The position numbers and the translations under genes were made by a program. 64,000 bases of DNA, from assembly GCF_006337085.1 (NCBI RefSeq), contig NZ_CP040882.1:1736001-1800000 (forward strand), written 5' to 3'. The stretch comes from Sutterella faecalis (GTDB taxonomy: Bacteria; Pseudomonadota; Gammaproteobacteria; Burkholderiales; Burkholderiaceae_F). This document shows, piece by piece, positions 57,153 through 64,000 of this stretch. The notes beneath the pieces were generated by a model, which ran no database searches, was not told the DNA's origin, and worked only from the letters and a program-made list of their open reading frames with translations. Positions within the stretch are counted from its first letter, which is position 1. Every line of letters begins with the position of its first letter.

Positions 57153-58145
57153 ATGATCGAAACGCATTACGACGCTGAAGCTGCCGTCCGCCTCGGCCGC
57201 GATGTCCTTGCGCATGAGGCCGACGCCATTCTTGCCGCAGCCAAGCGCCTTGGCGACACGCCGGACTTTGCACTGGCCGTGAAGGCCGTTCTCGGATGCC
57301 GCGGCCGCCTCGTCGTTTCGGGCGTAGGCAAATCCGGCCACATCGGCCGCAAGCTTGCCGCCACCTTTGCGTCAACCGGAACGCCGGCCTTTTTCGTTCA
57401 TGCGGGCGAAGCCGCCCACGGCGATCTCGGCATGATCACGAGCGACGACATCGTGCTCGGCATCTCCTACTCGGGCGAGACGCAGGAACTTCTCATGATC
57501 GTCCCGATCCTGAAGCGCGAGGGGGCAACCCTCATCGCAATGACCGGGAACCCGAATTCAACGCTCGCCAAGCACGCCGATCTGCACATCAACTGCCACG
57601 TTGAACGTGAAGCCTGTCCCCTCAATCTTGCGCCGACATCGTCCACTACCGTGACGCTTGCGCTCGGGGACGCCCTCGCGGTTGCCTGCCTCTCGGCCAA
57701 GGGCTTCAGCAAGGAAGATTTTGCGAGAAGCCATCCGGGCGGCGCGCTTGGCCGCCGGCTTCTCATTCATGTCCGGGACATCATGCGCCAGGGCGCTGCA
57801 GTTCCGCGCGTCACGGCGGATATCCGGCTTCTCGACGCCATTCGCGAAATCACAGCCAAGCACATCGGCATGACGGCCGTGGTCGACGCTGACGATCACG
57901 TGATCGGGATCTTCACGGAAGGCGACCTGCGCCGTCTCATTGAAAAGGTGGGCGACGTCCGCAATCTCGTCATGCGGGACGTCATGACGCCCAACCCGCA
58001 CACCATTGGCCCCGACGAACTTGCCGCATCCGCCGTAAAAGCGCTTGAAGCCCATCAGTGCAATCAGCTTCTCGTGGTGGATGCCGACGGCAAACTTCTG
58101 GGCGCGCTTCACATGCACGACCTCATGGACGCAAAGGTGATCTGA
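57153..58145 (+). CDS. kdsD: Arabinose-5-phosphate isomerase KdsD
   Basis: Makes D-arabinose-5-P from ribulose-5-P, the entry to Kdo. A 330-aa protein with an N-terminal SIS domain (GRLVVSGVGKSGHIGRKLAATFASTGTPAFFVHAGEAAHGDLGMI, residues ~45-180). Two C-terminal CBS domains follow (MRQGAAVPRV..., VMRDVMTPNPHTI...). The start is ATG 57153; an earlier in-frame start would fall in the glt terminator. Its stop overlaps the kdsC start (TGATG). Confidence 0.95.
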   Translation: MIETHYDAEAAVRLGRDVLAHEADAILAAAKRLGDTPDFALAVKAVLGCRGRLVVSGVGKSGHIGRKLAATFASTGTPAFFVHAGEAAHGDLGMITSDDIVLGISYSGETQELLMIVPILKREGATLIAMTGNPNSTLAKHADLHINCHVEREACPLNLAPTSSTTVTLALGDALAVACLSAKGFSKEDFARSHPGGALGRRLLIHVRDIMRQGAAVPRVTADIRLLDAIREITAKHIGMTAVVDADDHVIGIFTEGDLRRLIEKVGDVRNLVMRDVMTPNPHTIGPDELAASAVKALEAHQCNQLLVVDADGKLLGALHMHDLMDAKVI

Positions 58146-58678
58146 TGACTTCAAATCTTGAACGCCTCAGAGAGATCCGCATCGTCGTTCTCGACGTGGA
58201 CGGCGTCCTCACGGACGGCTCGCTCGTCTTTACCGACAAGGGAGAACTTGCCAAAAAGTTTCATGTCCGCGACGGCCTCGGCATCAAGCTGCTGCAGGCT
58301 GCCGGCATTGAAGTTGCGATCCTTACGGGCCGCACTTCAGGAATCGTCTCCTATCGTGCCGATGAACTGGGAATGACAAAGGTCGAGCAGGGAAAGCTCA
58401 AAAAGCTCCCCACCCTCAGGAAGATGCTTGAGGCGGCCGGGCTCAAACCGGAAAACTGCGCCTACATGGGCGACGACCTCCCCGACCTTCCCTGCCTCAG
58501 AACAGTCGGCTTTGCAGCAACGCCCTGGGACGGCAGCAGCGAACTTGACCCCTACATCCACTGGCGCGCCCCGCATGAGGGCGGACGGGGAGCCGTGCGC
58601 GACCTCGCTGAAAAGATTCTTCAGGCCCAGGGACGCTGGGAGGAACTCATCGACAAGCAGTTCCTTTCTCAGGAGTAA
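58145..58678 (+). CDS. kdsC: 3-deoxy-D-manno-octulosonate 8-phosphate phosphatase KdsC
   Basis: A HAD phosphatase releasing Kdo from Kdo-8-P. IVVLDVDGVLTDGSL has the nucleophile and acid/base Asp17 and Asp19. ILTGRTSGIV is motif II and MGDDLPDLP the motif IV metal site. 177 aa, C0-type without a large cap, as expected of tetrameric KdsC. It is coupled to kdsD by a 1-nt overlap and followed by lptC after 4 bp. kdsA and kdsB are not in the window. Confidence 0.95.
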   Translation: MTSNLERLREIRIVVLDVDGVLTDGSLVFTDKGELAKKFHVRDGLGIKLLQAAGIEVAILTGRTSGIVSYRADELGMTKVEQGKLKKLPTLRKMLEAAGLKPENCAYMGDDLPDLPCLRTVGFAATPWDGSSELDPYIHWRAPHEGGRGAVRDLAEKILQAQGRWEELIDKQFLSQE

Positions 58679-58682
58679 GCGC

Positions 58683-59291
58683 ATGGCTCACCGCCGTCTC
58701 ATCTTCCGCGAGCGCATCACCGCCATCGTCGGCTCCGTCATCCTCTTCGGCCTGGTGCTTTTGAGCTACTGGTATTCCGTACAGTCCGAAATTGCCGGAC
58801 TGAAATACATTCCGAGCGACAAGAGCCCTGATTTTCTCGCCCGCAATGTCTCGCTTACGGATTTCGACGAAACGGGCCAGCCGAAATACAAGGCTTTCTC
58901 AGAAAATCTTCAGCATTTCTCCGATGAGCGGATGCACGCTGAAAAAGCGCTGGTGCTCTCGCTCGCTCCGGGCGAAGCGGTTGCAAGCGCCCGTGCCGAT
59001 GAGCTCTGGAGCAACGACGGCATGGAGACGGTGGAATTTTCCGGGAATGTCGAAGTAACGCGCGAACCCTGGGGAACGGAACCCGAGCTTTACTTCCGCA
59101 CCAATTTCCTGCGGGCATGGCTCGATACGCTCCGCTTTGAGACGAACGACCCCGTCTTCATGCGCCGCGGCGACAATACGACCGAATCTGAGGGCGGTGC
59201 AATATACGATAATGTGGCCCGAACAATTGAACTCCGGAATCACGTTACGACGATTCTTCAGCCGAAAAGTCTTTCGACTGATGCTCCCTGA
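58683..59291 (+). CDS. lptC: LPS export ABC transporter periplasmic protein LptC
   Basis: The bitopic inner-membrane protein that receives LPS from LptB2FG and passes it to LptA. It is 202 aa: an N-terminal transmembrane helix (~14-32, AIVGSVILFGLVLLSYWYSVQ) and a periplasmic beta-jellyroll. The jellyroll contains PDFLARNVSLTDFDETGQPKYKAFSENLQHF and VEFSGNVEVTREP. The start is ATG 58683 after AGGAG; the frame is open upstream through kdsC in another register. Confidence 0.9.
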   Translation: MAHRRLIFRERITAIVGSVILFGLVLLSYWYSVQSEIAGLKYIPSDKSPDFLARNVSLTDFDETGQPKYKAFSENLQHFSDERMHAEKALVLSLAPGEAVASARADELWSNDGMETVEFSGNVEVTREPWGTEPELYFRTNFLRAWLDTLRFETNDPVFMRRGDNTTESEGGAIYDNVARTIELRNHVTTILQPKSLSTDAP

Positions 59292-59371
59292 AGTCCGGAC
59301 AATCCTGCCTTATTCCTGACACCCATTTCCCCGCCTCAGCCATCCAGAGGCCATCAACGGAGTCTTTCTTC

Positions 59372-59974
59372 ATGAAGAAGCTTCTCATCGCCGCCATCGC
59401 CGCCAGCATTGCTTCCGGCGCCTGGGCGCTGCAATCCGACCGAGAGCAGCAGATCGAGGTTCACGCCGACCAGTTCAACGGCGACGAAGTGAAGCAGACT
59501 GCCGTCTACAGCGGCGCCGTTGTGGTCGACCAGGGCTCCATGCGCCTCACGGGCGATGTTCTCGAGCTCAGAATTACGCCGAAGGGCTATCGGCAGGCGA
59601 CCATCACAGGTGCGCCCGCACGCTTTCGCCAGCAGCGCGATCCGGACGCCAAGAACCCGGTGGATGAATGGATGCATGCGGAAGCGAAGCGCATCGTTTA
59701 CGACGAAGAGACCGACAAGGTGACGCTCACGGGCGGCGCAAGGCTCTCACGTTCGGAAAACGGTGTTGAAAAAGACATGACCCAGGGTGAACGCATTGTC
59801 TACGACATGAGGAACGCCCGCTCTGTTGTTGAGGGCGGCGTCAAGTCGGAAAGCGGCCAGCGCGAGCGCGTGACCACCATCATTGCGCCCCGCACGAAGA
59901 ACGCTCAGCCGGCTCAGCGCGAAGGCGCACAGCTTCAAAGCGCTCCCTCGCTTTCCACACCCGCCAGACCCTGA
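59372..59974 (+). CDS. lptA: Periplasmic LPS-bridge protein LptA
   Basis: A 200-aa protein with a clear signal peptide (MKKLLIAAIAASIASGAWA). The OstA-like jellyroll includes IEVHADQFNGDEVKQTAVYSGAVVVDQGSMRLTGDVLEL and WMHAEAKRIVYDEETDKVTLTGGARLSR. Copies assemble head-to-tail to carry LPS across the periplasm. The last ~30 residues are Gln/Ala/Pro-rich and probably disordered. It lies between lptC and lptB as usual. Confidence 0.93.
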   Translation: MKKLLIAAIAASIASGAWALQSDREQQIEVHADQFNGDEVKQTAVYSGAVVVDQGSMRLTGDVLELRITPKGYRQATITGAPARFRQQRDPDAKNPVDEWMHAEAKRIVYDEETDKVTLTGGARLSRSENGVEKDMTQGERIVYDMRNARSVVEGGVKSESGQRERVTTIIAPRTKNAQPAQREGAQLQSAPSLSTPARP

Positions 59975-60003
59975 TCCCATACTCTTCTCCGTCTTGAATT
60001 CCC

Positions 60004-60783
60004 ATGGAAGCAACTGAAAATCTTCAGAGTGCCGATGCCGTCAAGCACACGCTGGTAGCCAAAGGCCTCAAGAAGCACTACGGCTCCCGCCAGGTCGTCA
60101 AGGGCGTGGATCTTTCCGTGAAGTCGGGCGAAGTCGTCGGACTTCTTGGTCCCAACGGCGCCGGCAAGACCACCACCTTTTACATGGTGGTAGGTCTGGT
60201 CGTTGCCGACGATGGCGCAATTGAACTCGACGGCAAGTCGATCATTCACCAGCCGATCTATCGCCGCGCCCGCATGGGGCTCTCCTATCTGCCACAGGAA
60301 GCAAGCGTCTTTAGAAAACTGACGGTCGAAGACAACATTCGTGCCATTCTGGAGATGCAGCTCAACGATGAAGGGCGGCCGCTCTCCTCCTATGAGGTCG
60401 AGGAGCGGCTTGAGAAGCTCCTCGACGAGCTTCAGATCAAGCACATCCGCACGAATCCGGCGCTCTCCCTTTCAGGCGGCGAACGACGCCGTACGGAAAT
60501 CGCCCGCGCGCTCGCCGCAAATCCGCGCTTCATTCTGCTCGATGAACCCTTTGCCGGCGTCGACCCGATTGCCGTGATTGAAATTCAGCGCATTGTGCGC
60601 TTCCTGCGGGACCGCAATATCGGCGTTCTCATCACGGACCACAACGTGCGTGAAACCCTTGCCATCTGCGACCACGCGTACATCATCAACGAAGGCCGCG
60701 TTCTCGCTTCCGGCGAACCGAAATCGATCATCAACAACCCCGACGTGCGCGCCTTCTACCTTGGCGACAACTTCAGCATGTAG
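60004..60783 (+). CDS. lptB: LPS export ATPase LptB
   Basis: The 259-aa ABC ATPase driving LPS extraction from the inner membrane with LptFG. Walker A is LLGPNGAGKTTTFYMVVGLV. YLPQEASVFRKLTVEDNI is the Q-loop region typical of LptB. LSGGERRRTEIARAL is the signature and FILLDEPFAGVDPIAVIEIQ is Walker B. ITDHNVRETL carries the switch His. It has an N-terminal extension of ~15 residues. rpoN starts 8 bp downstream. Confidence 0.96.
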   Translation: MEATENLQSADAVKHTLVAKGLKKHYGSRQVVKGVDLSVKSGEVVGLLGPNGAGKTTTFYMVVGLVVADDGAIELDGKSIIHQPIYRRARMGLSYLPQEASVFRKLTVEDNIRAILEMQLNDEGRPLSSYEVEERLEKLLDELQIKHIRTNPALSLSGGERRRTEIARALAANPRFILLDEPFAGVDPIAVIEIQRIVRFLRDRNIGVLITDHNVRETLAICDHAYIINEGRVLASGEPKSIINNPDVRAFYLGDNFSM

Positions 60784-60791
60784 GGTGAGCC

Positions 60792-62255
60792 ATGTCGCCG
60801 AGCATTTCCGCTTCTCTCGCCGCCCAGCTCGCTCAGCAGCAGACGCTCGCTCCGCAGCAGCAGTACGCGCTCAGGCTGCTGCGCATGAATGCGCTCGAAC
60901 TTTTGGCCGAAGCCGACCTTGCTGCAGAGGAAAATCCGCTTCTTGAGCGTGAAGCGCAGGAAGAGGCAGCGGAAACCGAATCCGCTCCGTCACTGCACGA
61001 GGAAAGCGAAGCGGTTCGCGGCGAAGATGAGACGCCTTTCCCCGAAGATCGCGGTCCGCTCGAAAACATTTATTCCGGCTGGTCGGGCTCCGGCGCTGAC
61101 CACGCTGACGAGACTCCGGCGGTGGAGCGTGTTGCCGCGCAGTCATCGCTGCGCGACGATCTCATCGCCGAACTGAATTCCCTCAGCACAGACGAACTGA
61201 CGCATGAGCTCGTCATCTCGCTTATTGAGGAGCTTGACGACTCCGGATTTCTGCCGCAGTCGTTGGCAGAAACTGCTGAAAGTCTTAAAAGAATCGTTTC
61301 CGCACCGCTGAATGCCTGGCAGAAGGCGCTGGCGCTGCTGCAGACCTTCGATCCGCCCGGCGTCGGCGCCTCATCCCCTGCAGAAAGTCTCGCGCTGCAG
61401 GTCCGCCGCCGCATGGAATCAGGCTCCGTTCAAAAAGACACCGGCGAACTCCTTATCGAACTCATTCTGAAGCACCTGAAGGAGATTGCGGCCGATGACA
61501 GCAAGGCGCTCCTCGCAGCAGCCGGGGGCGACAGCAAGAAGCTTGATGCAGCGCTTTCGCTTCTCAAAACCCTCAACCCGCATCCGGCCGCCAACTATGC
61601 GAGCGAAGCCACTCAGTACGTCATCGCCGACATCACGATCAGGCGCGAGAGCGGTCATTGGCGGGCCTTTCTTAATCCCGGGGCCCAGCCGGGACTTCGG
61701 CTTTCCGCCATGGCACAGACCATTGCAGTGGATGAATCCACGCCATTCGGGCGGTACCTTACGGAAGCGCGGCGCCTCATTTCCGGTATAGAAGCACGAC
61801 AGACCACTCTGCTTCGAGCGGCTGAATTTGCGACCGAACGCCAGCAGGCTTTTTTTGAAAAAGGCCGCGCGGCATTGCTGCCGCTTACCATCGGCGAGGC
61901 TGCCGCCGCACTCGGACTCTCTGATTCAACCGTTTCCCGCGCGGTGTCCGGGAAGTATTTCCAGTGCCCGCTCGGCACATTTGAGCTTCGCAGCCTCTTT
62001 CTTCTTCCAGCGGTACAGGCCGTTGATGCCGAAGGGCTCAGCGCCTCCGTTACGCCTCTGCGCATCCGCGCACGCATCTCTGAGCTTATCGCCCAGGAAA
62101 ATCCTGAAAAGCGGCTTTCCGATCAGGCGCTTACAGATCTACTTCGCGCCGAAGGCTTTGACATCACGCGCCGCACTGTAGCGAAGTACCGTGATCTTGA
62201 AGGCATCCCAACGGCCCGCCTGCGCAGGGACAAGACTTCTGTTCTCTCTGAATGA
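60792..62255 (+). CDS. rpoN: RNA polymerase sigma-54 factor RpoN
   Basis: A 487-aa sigma-54. The Gln/Leu-rich region I (LAAQLAQQQTLAPQQQYALRLLRMNALELLAEADLAAEENPLLE) interacts with activators. An acidic region II follows, then the core-binding domain. The HTH is around LPLTIGEAAAALGLSDSTVSRAVSGKYFQCPLGTFELR. The RpoN box is DITRRTVAKYRDLEGIP near the C-terminus. The -24/-12 promoter at 53.6 kb is a likely target. Its stop overlaps the ptsN start (ATGA). Confidence 0.96.
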   Translation: MSPSISASLAAQLAQQQTLAPQQQYALRLLRMNALELLAEADLAAEENPLLEREAQEEAAETESAPSLHEESEAVRGEDETPFPEDRGPLENIYSGWSGSGADHADETPAVERVAAQSSLRDDLIAELNSLSTDELTHELVISLIEELDDSGFLPQSLAETAESLKRIVSAPLNAWQKALALLQTFDPPGVGASSPAESLALQVRRRMESGSVQKDTGELLIELILKHLKEIAADDSKALLAAAGGDSKKLDAALSLLKTLNPHPAANYASEATQYVIADITIRRESGHWRAFLNPGAQPGLRLSAMAQTIAVDESTPFGRYLTEARRLISGIEARQTTLLRAAEFATERQQAFFEKGRAALLPLTIGEAAAALGLSDSTVSRAVSGKYFQCPLGTFELRSLFLLPAVQAVDAEGLSASVTPLRIRARISELIAQENPEKRLSDQALTDLLRAEGFDITRRTVAKYRDLEGIPTARLRRDKTSVLSE

Positions 62256-62731
62256 CTCTTCTCACACCCTATCTCAAGCTTGAATCCGTCAGGCTTGACC
62301 TCAATCTCTCCAGCCAAAAACGACTCTTTGAGGAAGCCTCGCTTGCTTTTGAACGAGCTTACGGCGTGCCTCACGATGAGGCATTCGCCGCTCTCATGGA
62401 GCGCGAACGAATCGGCTCGACTGCAGTGGGTCACGGGTGCGCCGTGCCGCACGGCAGACTCGCCGAACTGGAAAGTCCGGCCATTGTTTTCCTGCGAACG
62501 CTCGCCCCCCTCAAGGTGTCCGCTCCGGACAATCAGGGCGTTCAGCTCTTTTTCGCGATTCTTGTGCCCGCAAAGAATCCAGGAGACCATCTCGCGCTTC
62601 TCAGGGAAACCGCCGGCATCTTCGGCGACGAGAAAACCCGCGAAGCGCTGCTCAGGGCGCCCGATGCGATGAGCTTCCTTGAAATACTCTCGCAGTGGTC
62701 GCCCGCATCAGAATCCGAAAAATTATCCTGA
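62252..62731 (+). CDS. ptsN: PTS IIA-like nitrogen-regulatory protein PtsN
   Basis: A 159-aa EIIA-Ntr domain protein of the regulatory PTS. The phosphorylatable His67 lies in STAVGHGCAVPHGRL. The C-terminal GDHLALLRETAGIFGDEKTREALLRA is typical. It directly overlaps rpoN by 4 bp. The hpf gene often found between them is absent. It is thought to modulate K+, nitrogen or envelope functions according to PTS phosphorylation state. Confidence 0.92.
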   Translation: MTLLTPYLKLESVRLDLNLSSQKRLFEEASLAFERAYGVPHDEAFAALMERERIGSTAVGHGCAVPHGRLAELESPAIVFLRTLAPLKVSAPDNQGVQLFFAILVPAKNPGDHLALLRETAGIFGDEKTREALLRAPDAMSFLEILSQWSPASESEKLS

Positions 62732-62807
62732 GCAAAACCTCCTCCAAGCCTGTCATTCCTGATAAAACGAAGGCGATCTCTCAACTCCTGAAGCGTGAGG
62801 CACCATC

Positions 62808-63698
62808 ATGCAGCTCATCATCGTCACGGGACTCTCCGGCGGCGGCAAGTCGATTGCCGTGCGGCAGCTTGAAGACAGCGGCTTTTACTGCATCGACAAT
62901 CTGCCGGGCGAATTTCTCCTCCCCGTTGCAAAAAGCCTGGCCGCGAGCGGAACGCGTGCTGCGGCCGTGGCGATCGACGCACGCTCGCATGCGACTTTCG
63001 ACAAGGCGCTCGAAGCGTTTGAGGAATTGAAGCGCGAGGGCTTTGACATGCGCGTGCTCTTTCTCACCGCTTCGAATGAGGAACTCATCCGGCGCTTTTC
63101 AGAAACGCGCCGCCGACATCCTTTGAGCACGCATGCGGAACACCTCGACCAGGAACTGACGCTCCAGGAAGCCATCCGGCTCGAGCGGGCGCTGCTCGCC
63201 CCCGTTGCGCAGATCGCTCACGTGATGGATACGAGCCGTCTCCTGCCGTCGCAGCTTCGCCGCTGGGTGCAGCAGTTCATCGGAGCGCCCTCCGCCAAAC
63301 TGACGCTCACCTTTGAATCCTTCGGCTACAAGCGGGGCCTGCCCTTCGCCTCAGACCTTGTCTTTGACGTAAGGTGCCTGCCGAACCCCTACTACCTCCC
63401 GGAACTGCGGCCCCTCACCGGCATGGACAAGCCCGTAGCCGACTATCTGGCCGGGCAGCCTCTTGTCGGAGAAATGATTGCCGACATCGCGCGCTTCATT
63501 GAAAAGTGGCTGCCGCATTACACCGCGCAGAACCGCCACTACCTTACGGTTTGCATCGGCTGCACGGGCGGTCAGCACCGCTCCGTTTATGTTGCAGAAG
63601 CGCTGGGCCGGCACTTTGCCAAGCGTGCGGGCACGATTGTCCGCCACCGTGCGGTGGAAGCGGCCACGCCTGCGGAAGCCAAGCTTCAGACGGAGTAG
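62808..63698 (+). CDS. rapZ: RNase adapter/nucleotide-binding protein RapZ
   Basis: A 296-aa P-loop protein; in E. coli it guides RNase E to GlmZ sRNA and binds glucosamine-6-P. Walker A is IIVTGLSGGGKSIAVRQLED (residues 8-15 core). The C-terminal RNA-binding domain contains FVFDVRCLPNPYY-type DLVFDVRCLPNPYYLPELRPLTG and CIGCTGGQHRSVYVAE. The last ~15 residues lack the basic tail of E. coli RapZ, so RNA binding may differ. hprK is missing between ptsN and this gene. It overlaps the convergent mutY by 13 bp. Confidence 0.93.
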   Translation: MQLIIVTGLSGGGKSIAVRQLEDSGFYCIDNLPGEFLLPVAKSLAASGTRAAAVAIDARSHATFDKALEAFEELKREGFDMRVLFLTASNEELIRRFSETRRRHPLSTHAEHLDQELTLQEAIRLERALLAPVAQIAHVMDTSRLLPSQLRRWVQQFIGAPSAKLTLTFESFGYKRGLPFASDLVFDVRCLPNPYYLPELRPLTGMDKPVADYLAGQPLVGEMIADIARFIEKWLPHYTAQNRHYLTVCIGCTGGQHRSVYVAEALGRHFAKRAGTIVRHRAVEAATPAEAKLQTE

Positions 63699-64000
63699 CC
63701 GGCAACCTGGAGCGCGGCCTTTGCAAGCGTCCGCACCGGAGTTGGCATCCCGGGCATTTCATCCCGCCCGGGGAGAAATGCGCTGTAGCCTTCGGCCTTC
63801 AACGCTCCCTCACGCGAAATAAACGCAGCGGCCTGAATGAAAAGCCGCTGATGCGTGAGCTCTCGCTGGGAATTCCCCAGGCAAACCGTCTTCCACTCGG
63901 CATCAAGACCAAAATCCGAAGGGAATAACAGCCCCTTCGACTCCTCAGCAGGAATTTCCCGCACGCAGGGCACCCAAAGCCCACGCCAGATTGAGTCGCT
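63686..64000 (-). CDS. mutY: A/G-specific adenine glycosylase MutY, C-terminal end
   Basis: Only the last ~104 codons are present; the gene runs off the window. The chain contains the NUDIX-like C-terminal recognition domain markers SIWRGLWVPC (GLWxxP-like), LTHQRLFIQA (the HxLTHxxL element that senses 8-oxoG) and GMPTPVRTLAKAAL at the end. The catalytic HhH and FeS domains would lie beyond 64000. mutY near rapZ is a common betaproteobacterial arrangement. Confidence 0.8.
   Translation of the reverse strand, partial: SDSIWRGLWVPCVREIPAEESKGLLFPSDFGLDAEWKTVCLGNSQRELTHQRLFIQAAAFISREGALKAEGYSAFLPGRDEMPGMPTPVRTLAKAALQVAGYSV

Noticed and set aside
1..64000. CRISPR arrays, rRNA genes, integrases or tmRNA
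   Set aside because: No regularly spaced repeats, rRNA signatures or tyrosine integrases were seen on reading both strands.

Overview
This is a high-GC, densely coded bacterial chromosome segment. It suggests a Gram-negative member of the Betaproteobacteria, order Burkholderiales, most likely a gut-associated Sutterellaceae relative. This placement is inferred from gene content and order: miaB-phoH-ybeY-corC-lnt, uvrA-MFS-ssb, fmdB-DUF502-aspS and kdsD-kdsC-lptCAB-rpoN-ptsN-rapZ, plus a probable non-discriminating AspRS. No rRNA is present to confirm it.

Layout. 1-4.7 kb holds a minus-strand operon for tRNA modification, RNA quality control and lipoprotein acylation (miaB, phoH, ybeY, corC, lnt; lnt runs off the window). 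A CAU tRNA with its own promoter and terminator follows. 4.9-10.9 kb is thiD, waaA, waaC, pgi and a phosphomannomutase. 11.1-14.2 kb holds the ADP-heptose genes hldA, hldD, gmhB and hldC. 14.2-19 kb has galU, an ApaH-type phosphatase, plsC, ruvX, a YeaK-type deacylase and two tandem DUF2721 membrane proteins. 19-21.4 kb is a PlpD-like patatin/beta-barrel protein with an IS605-type element (tnpB/tnpA) just upstream. 23-32 kb has galE, an RmlD-like reductase, uvrA, an MFS transporter, ssb, a CsoR-family sensor and a P1B ATPase. 32-38 kb is a MacAB-NodT tripartite efflux operon with a divergent orphan response regulator. 38-44.4 kb has an EF-G-like GTPase, fmdB, DUF502, aspS and an EamA transporter. 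44.4-50 kb is an accessory stretch: a P4-type primase, a lipoprotein gene split by an IS1111-type IS110 element, and a probable 5'-methylthioadenosine salvage pair (mtnA plus class II aldolase). 50-53.5 kb has a Pat-like acyl-CoA synthetase/acetyltransferase and an enoyl-CoA hydratase. 53.6-57 kb is a glutamate/aspartate ABC transporter behind a near-perfect sigma-54 promoter. 57-64 kb is the Kdo/LPS-transport/rpoN cluster ending with rapZ and the 3' end of mutY.

The dominant theme is LPS. Core sugars (heptose, Kdo, UDP-Glc/Gal, mannose/glucose phosphates), their transferases and the Lpt export machinery are spread over four clusters. The most interesting non-coding material is as follows. 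(1) The IS110-family element carries about 570 nt of structured non-coding DNA 3' of its transposase, where IS1111-type bridge RNAs lie, and its insertion can be reversed on paper to restore an intact lipoprotein gene. (2) The IS605-type element has recognisable hairpin ends and a likely TnpB guide RNA. (3) A structured leader, possibly a small RNA, lies ahead of aspS. (4) fmdB has a hairpin that sequesters its ribosome binding site. (5) Two CsoR-type palindromes flank a terminator ahead of the P1B ATPase.
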